Assembly (NCBI GenBank): GCA_903831165.1 | Contig: CAIKWV010000183.1 | Span: forward strand, 1-5,568 | Length of the DNA: 5,568 bases | Direction of reading: 5' to 3' | Origin: an uncultured cyanobacterium | GTDB taxonomy: Bacteria; Cyanobacteriota; Cyanobacteriia; PCC-6307; Cyanobiaceae | Part shown: positions 4,515 to 5,568 of the stretch, piece by piece | Layout of the letters: the number at the start of each line of letters is the position of its first letter | Position numbering within the stretch: position 1 is the first letter of the stretch | Made by a program: the position numbers and the translations under genes | The notes under the pieces: model-generated | The model's database searches: none | What the model saw: the letters and a program-made list of their open reading frames with translations, nothing else | What the model was told of the DNA's origin: nothing

Positions 4515-5568
4515 TCAGACCACCGCGGCATTGCTGGCCAGGGTCACCGGTCGATCGAGAATCGCCGCCGCCGCCAACCGGCCGCTCATGGTGGCACCCT
4601 CCATCGAATCGATGTAGTCCTGGCGGGTATAGCTGCCGGCCAGGAAGAAATTGCTGACCGGCGTGCGCTGTGCCGGGCGGAAGGGTTCCATGCCGGGAGC
4701 TTCGCGGTAGAGGGACTGGGCCAGCTTGACCACATGGCTCCAGACCAGCTTGAGCGGCGCCGCCGACGGGAACAGCTCGCGCACCTGGCGATCGGTATGG
4801 GCGACGATTTCTTCGCTTTTTCTGGGAATCCAGGGATCTCCGGGGGTCAAAACACACTGGAGCAGCGAACCCTGCCCTTCACGGCGGTAATCCACCGGGC
4901 TGGCCAGGGCCAGATCGGCGAAACAGCTGAAATCGGCATCGGCGGTGTACAGCAGGTTGTCCAGCCCGGCCGGCTGGCCCAGGTCGGCCCGGCGCCGGAT
5001 CGCCTCCGGGCTGTCTCCCAGCTCCGTCACCCAGCCGTCGTAGCGCAGCTGCACCGTGGCCACGGGCACGGCCTCCAACCGGTCGATCGCCGCGAACTGG
5101 GGGAAGCGGCGCCAGTCCTGGGGCAGCAGCCGCTGAATCCCCGGCACATCGCAGGCGGCCAGATAGGCGTCGGCCTGGACCTGAACATCGCCCTCAGGGC
5201 TGCCGAGGGTGAGCCCGGTGACCCGCACCTCGCCGGGCGCCGCCGCGGCCCCGTCACCCGTGGTGTAGTGCACCTCCGTGACCCGGTGGCGCAGATGCAG
5301 CCGACCGCCCCGGGCCTCGATGTAGGCCAGGATCGGCCCGGTCAGCCAGCGATGGGGTGAGCCCTTGAGCAGGTTGAGCTTGGAGGCCTCGGTCTTGGTG
5401 GCGAACATCAGGAAGATCGTCAGCATGCAGCGCGCTGAGATCGCCTCGCAATCGATGAAGCCAAGGGCGTAGGCGATCGGATTCCACATCCGCTCGATGC
5501 TGCGCCGGCTGCCGCCATGGCCGAGGAACCACTGCTGGAAGCTGATGCGATCGAGATCGCGGATCACC
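4515..5568 (-). CDS. zds: Zeta-carotene desaturase, 5' end outside the window
   Basis: The visible 350 codons are the C-terminal part of a protein that usually has about 480-490 residues; the frame runs off the window edge, so the FAD-binding GxGxxG motif near the N-terminus is not seen. The enzyme (CrtQ/Zds, plant type) introduces double bonds at positions 7 and 7' of zeta-carotene, giving neurosporene and then (pro)lycopene with plastoquinone as electron acceptor; it works at the thylakoid membrane. Highly characteristic segments, numbered from the first visible codon: [20 protein letters not shown] (9-28), [113 protein letters not shown], and the C-terminal FAD-contact motif [20 protein letters not shown] (308-327). 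I see no frameshift or missing block. Phytoene desaturase is the nearest paralogue, but these segments are specific to Zds. Confidence 0.96.
   Translation of the reverse strand, partial: VIRDLDRISFQQWFLGHGGSRRSIERMWNPIAYALGFIDCEAISARCMLTIFLMFATKTEASKLNLLKGSPHRWLTGPILAYIEARGGRLHLRHRVTEVHYTTGDGAAAAPGEVRVTGLTLGSPEGDVQVQADAYLAACDVPGIQRLLPQDWRRFPQFAAIDRLEAVPVATVQLRYDGWVTELGDSPEAIRRRADLGQPAGLDNLLYTADADFSCFADLALASPVDYRREGQGSLLQCVLTPGDPWIPRKSEEIVAHTDRQVRELFPSAAPLKLVWSHVVKLAQSLYREAPGMEPFRPAQRTPVSNFFLAGSYTRQDYIDSMEGATMSGRLAAAAILDRPVTLASNAAVV

Noticed and set aside
4359..5360. 333-residue plus-strand frame opposite zds
   Set aside because: It is the complement of highly conserved zds sequence; the Arg/Gly/His-rich translation shows no family features.
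1..5568. Mobile element, CRISPR array, phage or toxin-antitoxin content
   Set aside because: No terminal inverted repeats, transposase or integrase motifs, spaced repeats, or small paired genes of that type are visible; composition is even across the window.

Overview
The window looks like chromosomal DNA from a high-GC unicellular cyanobacterium of the Synechococcus/Cyanobium type. The strongest evidence is the C-terminal three quarters of a plant/cyanobacterial-type zeta-carotene desaturase. Supporting signs are the very GC-rich composition (roughly 70% by eye), five copies of the cyanobacterial octamer HIP1 (GCGATCGC), and a gene set typical of picocyanobacterial core genome. I see no insertion sequence, CRISPR array, tRNA, rRNA or phage gene. 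The genus is an inference.

Layout: positions 2-2885 carry three tightly packed plus-strand genes. They are the 3' part of a family 3 glycoside hydrolase, a family 2 glycosyltransferase with a TPR tail, and uroporphyrinogen-III synthase (hemD). The first junction is a TTGA overlap and the second an ATGA overlap, so the three are probably one translationally coupled transcript. Positions 2886-3245 are a non-coding gap between convergent genes. From 5568 down to 3246 the minus strand carries zds (5' end outside the window), a small SRPBCC/START-like hydrophobic-ligand protein, and a proline-rich putative lipoprotein whose reading frame overlaps the end of the SRPBCC gene.

How they fit together: hemD feeds tetrapyrrole (heme, chlorophyll, bilin) synthesis and zds feeds carotenoid synthesis, so the window holds two photosynthetic pigment genes facing each other. 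The glycosidase and glycosyltransferase upstream of hemD probably act on cell-envelope glycans or glycoconjugates, with no obvious biochemical link to HemD. The SRPBCC protein beside zds could bind a lipid or isoprenoid, but only its position suggests this. The least described gene is the minus-strand lipoprotein at 3246-3950. It has a lipobox-like N-terminus, a nine-proline run, a GRRNPFAP motif and a short beta-rich C-terminal domain, an architecture resembling PilP/GspC-type proteins of type IV pilus and type II secretion machines. I regard it as the most interesting item here; no wholly novel multi-gene system is evident.
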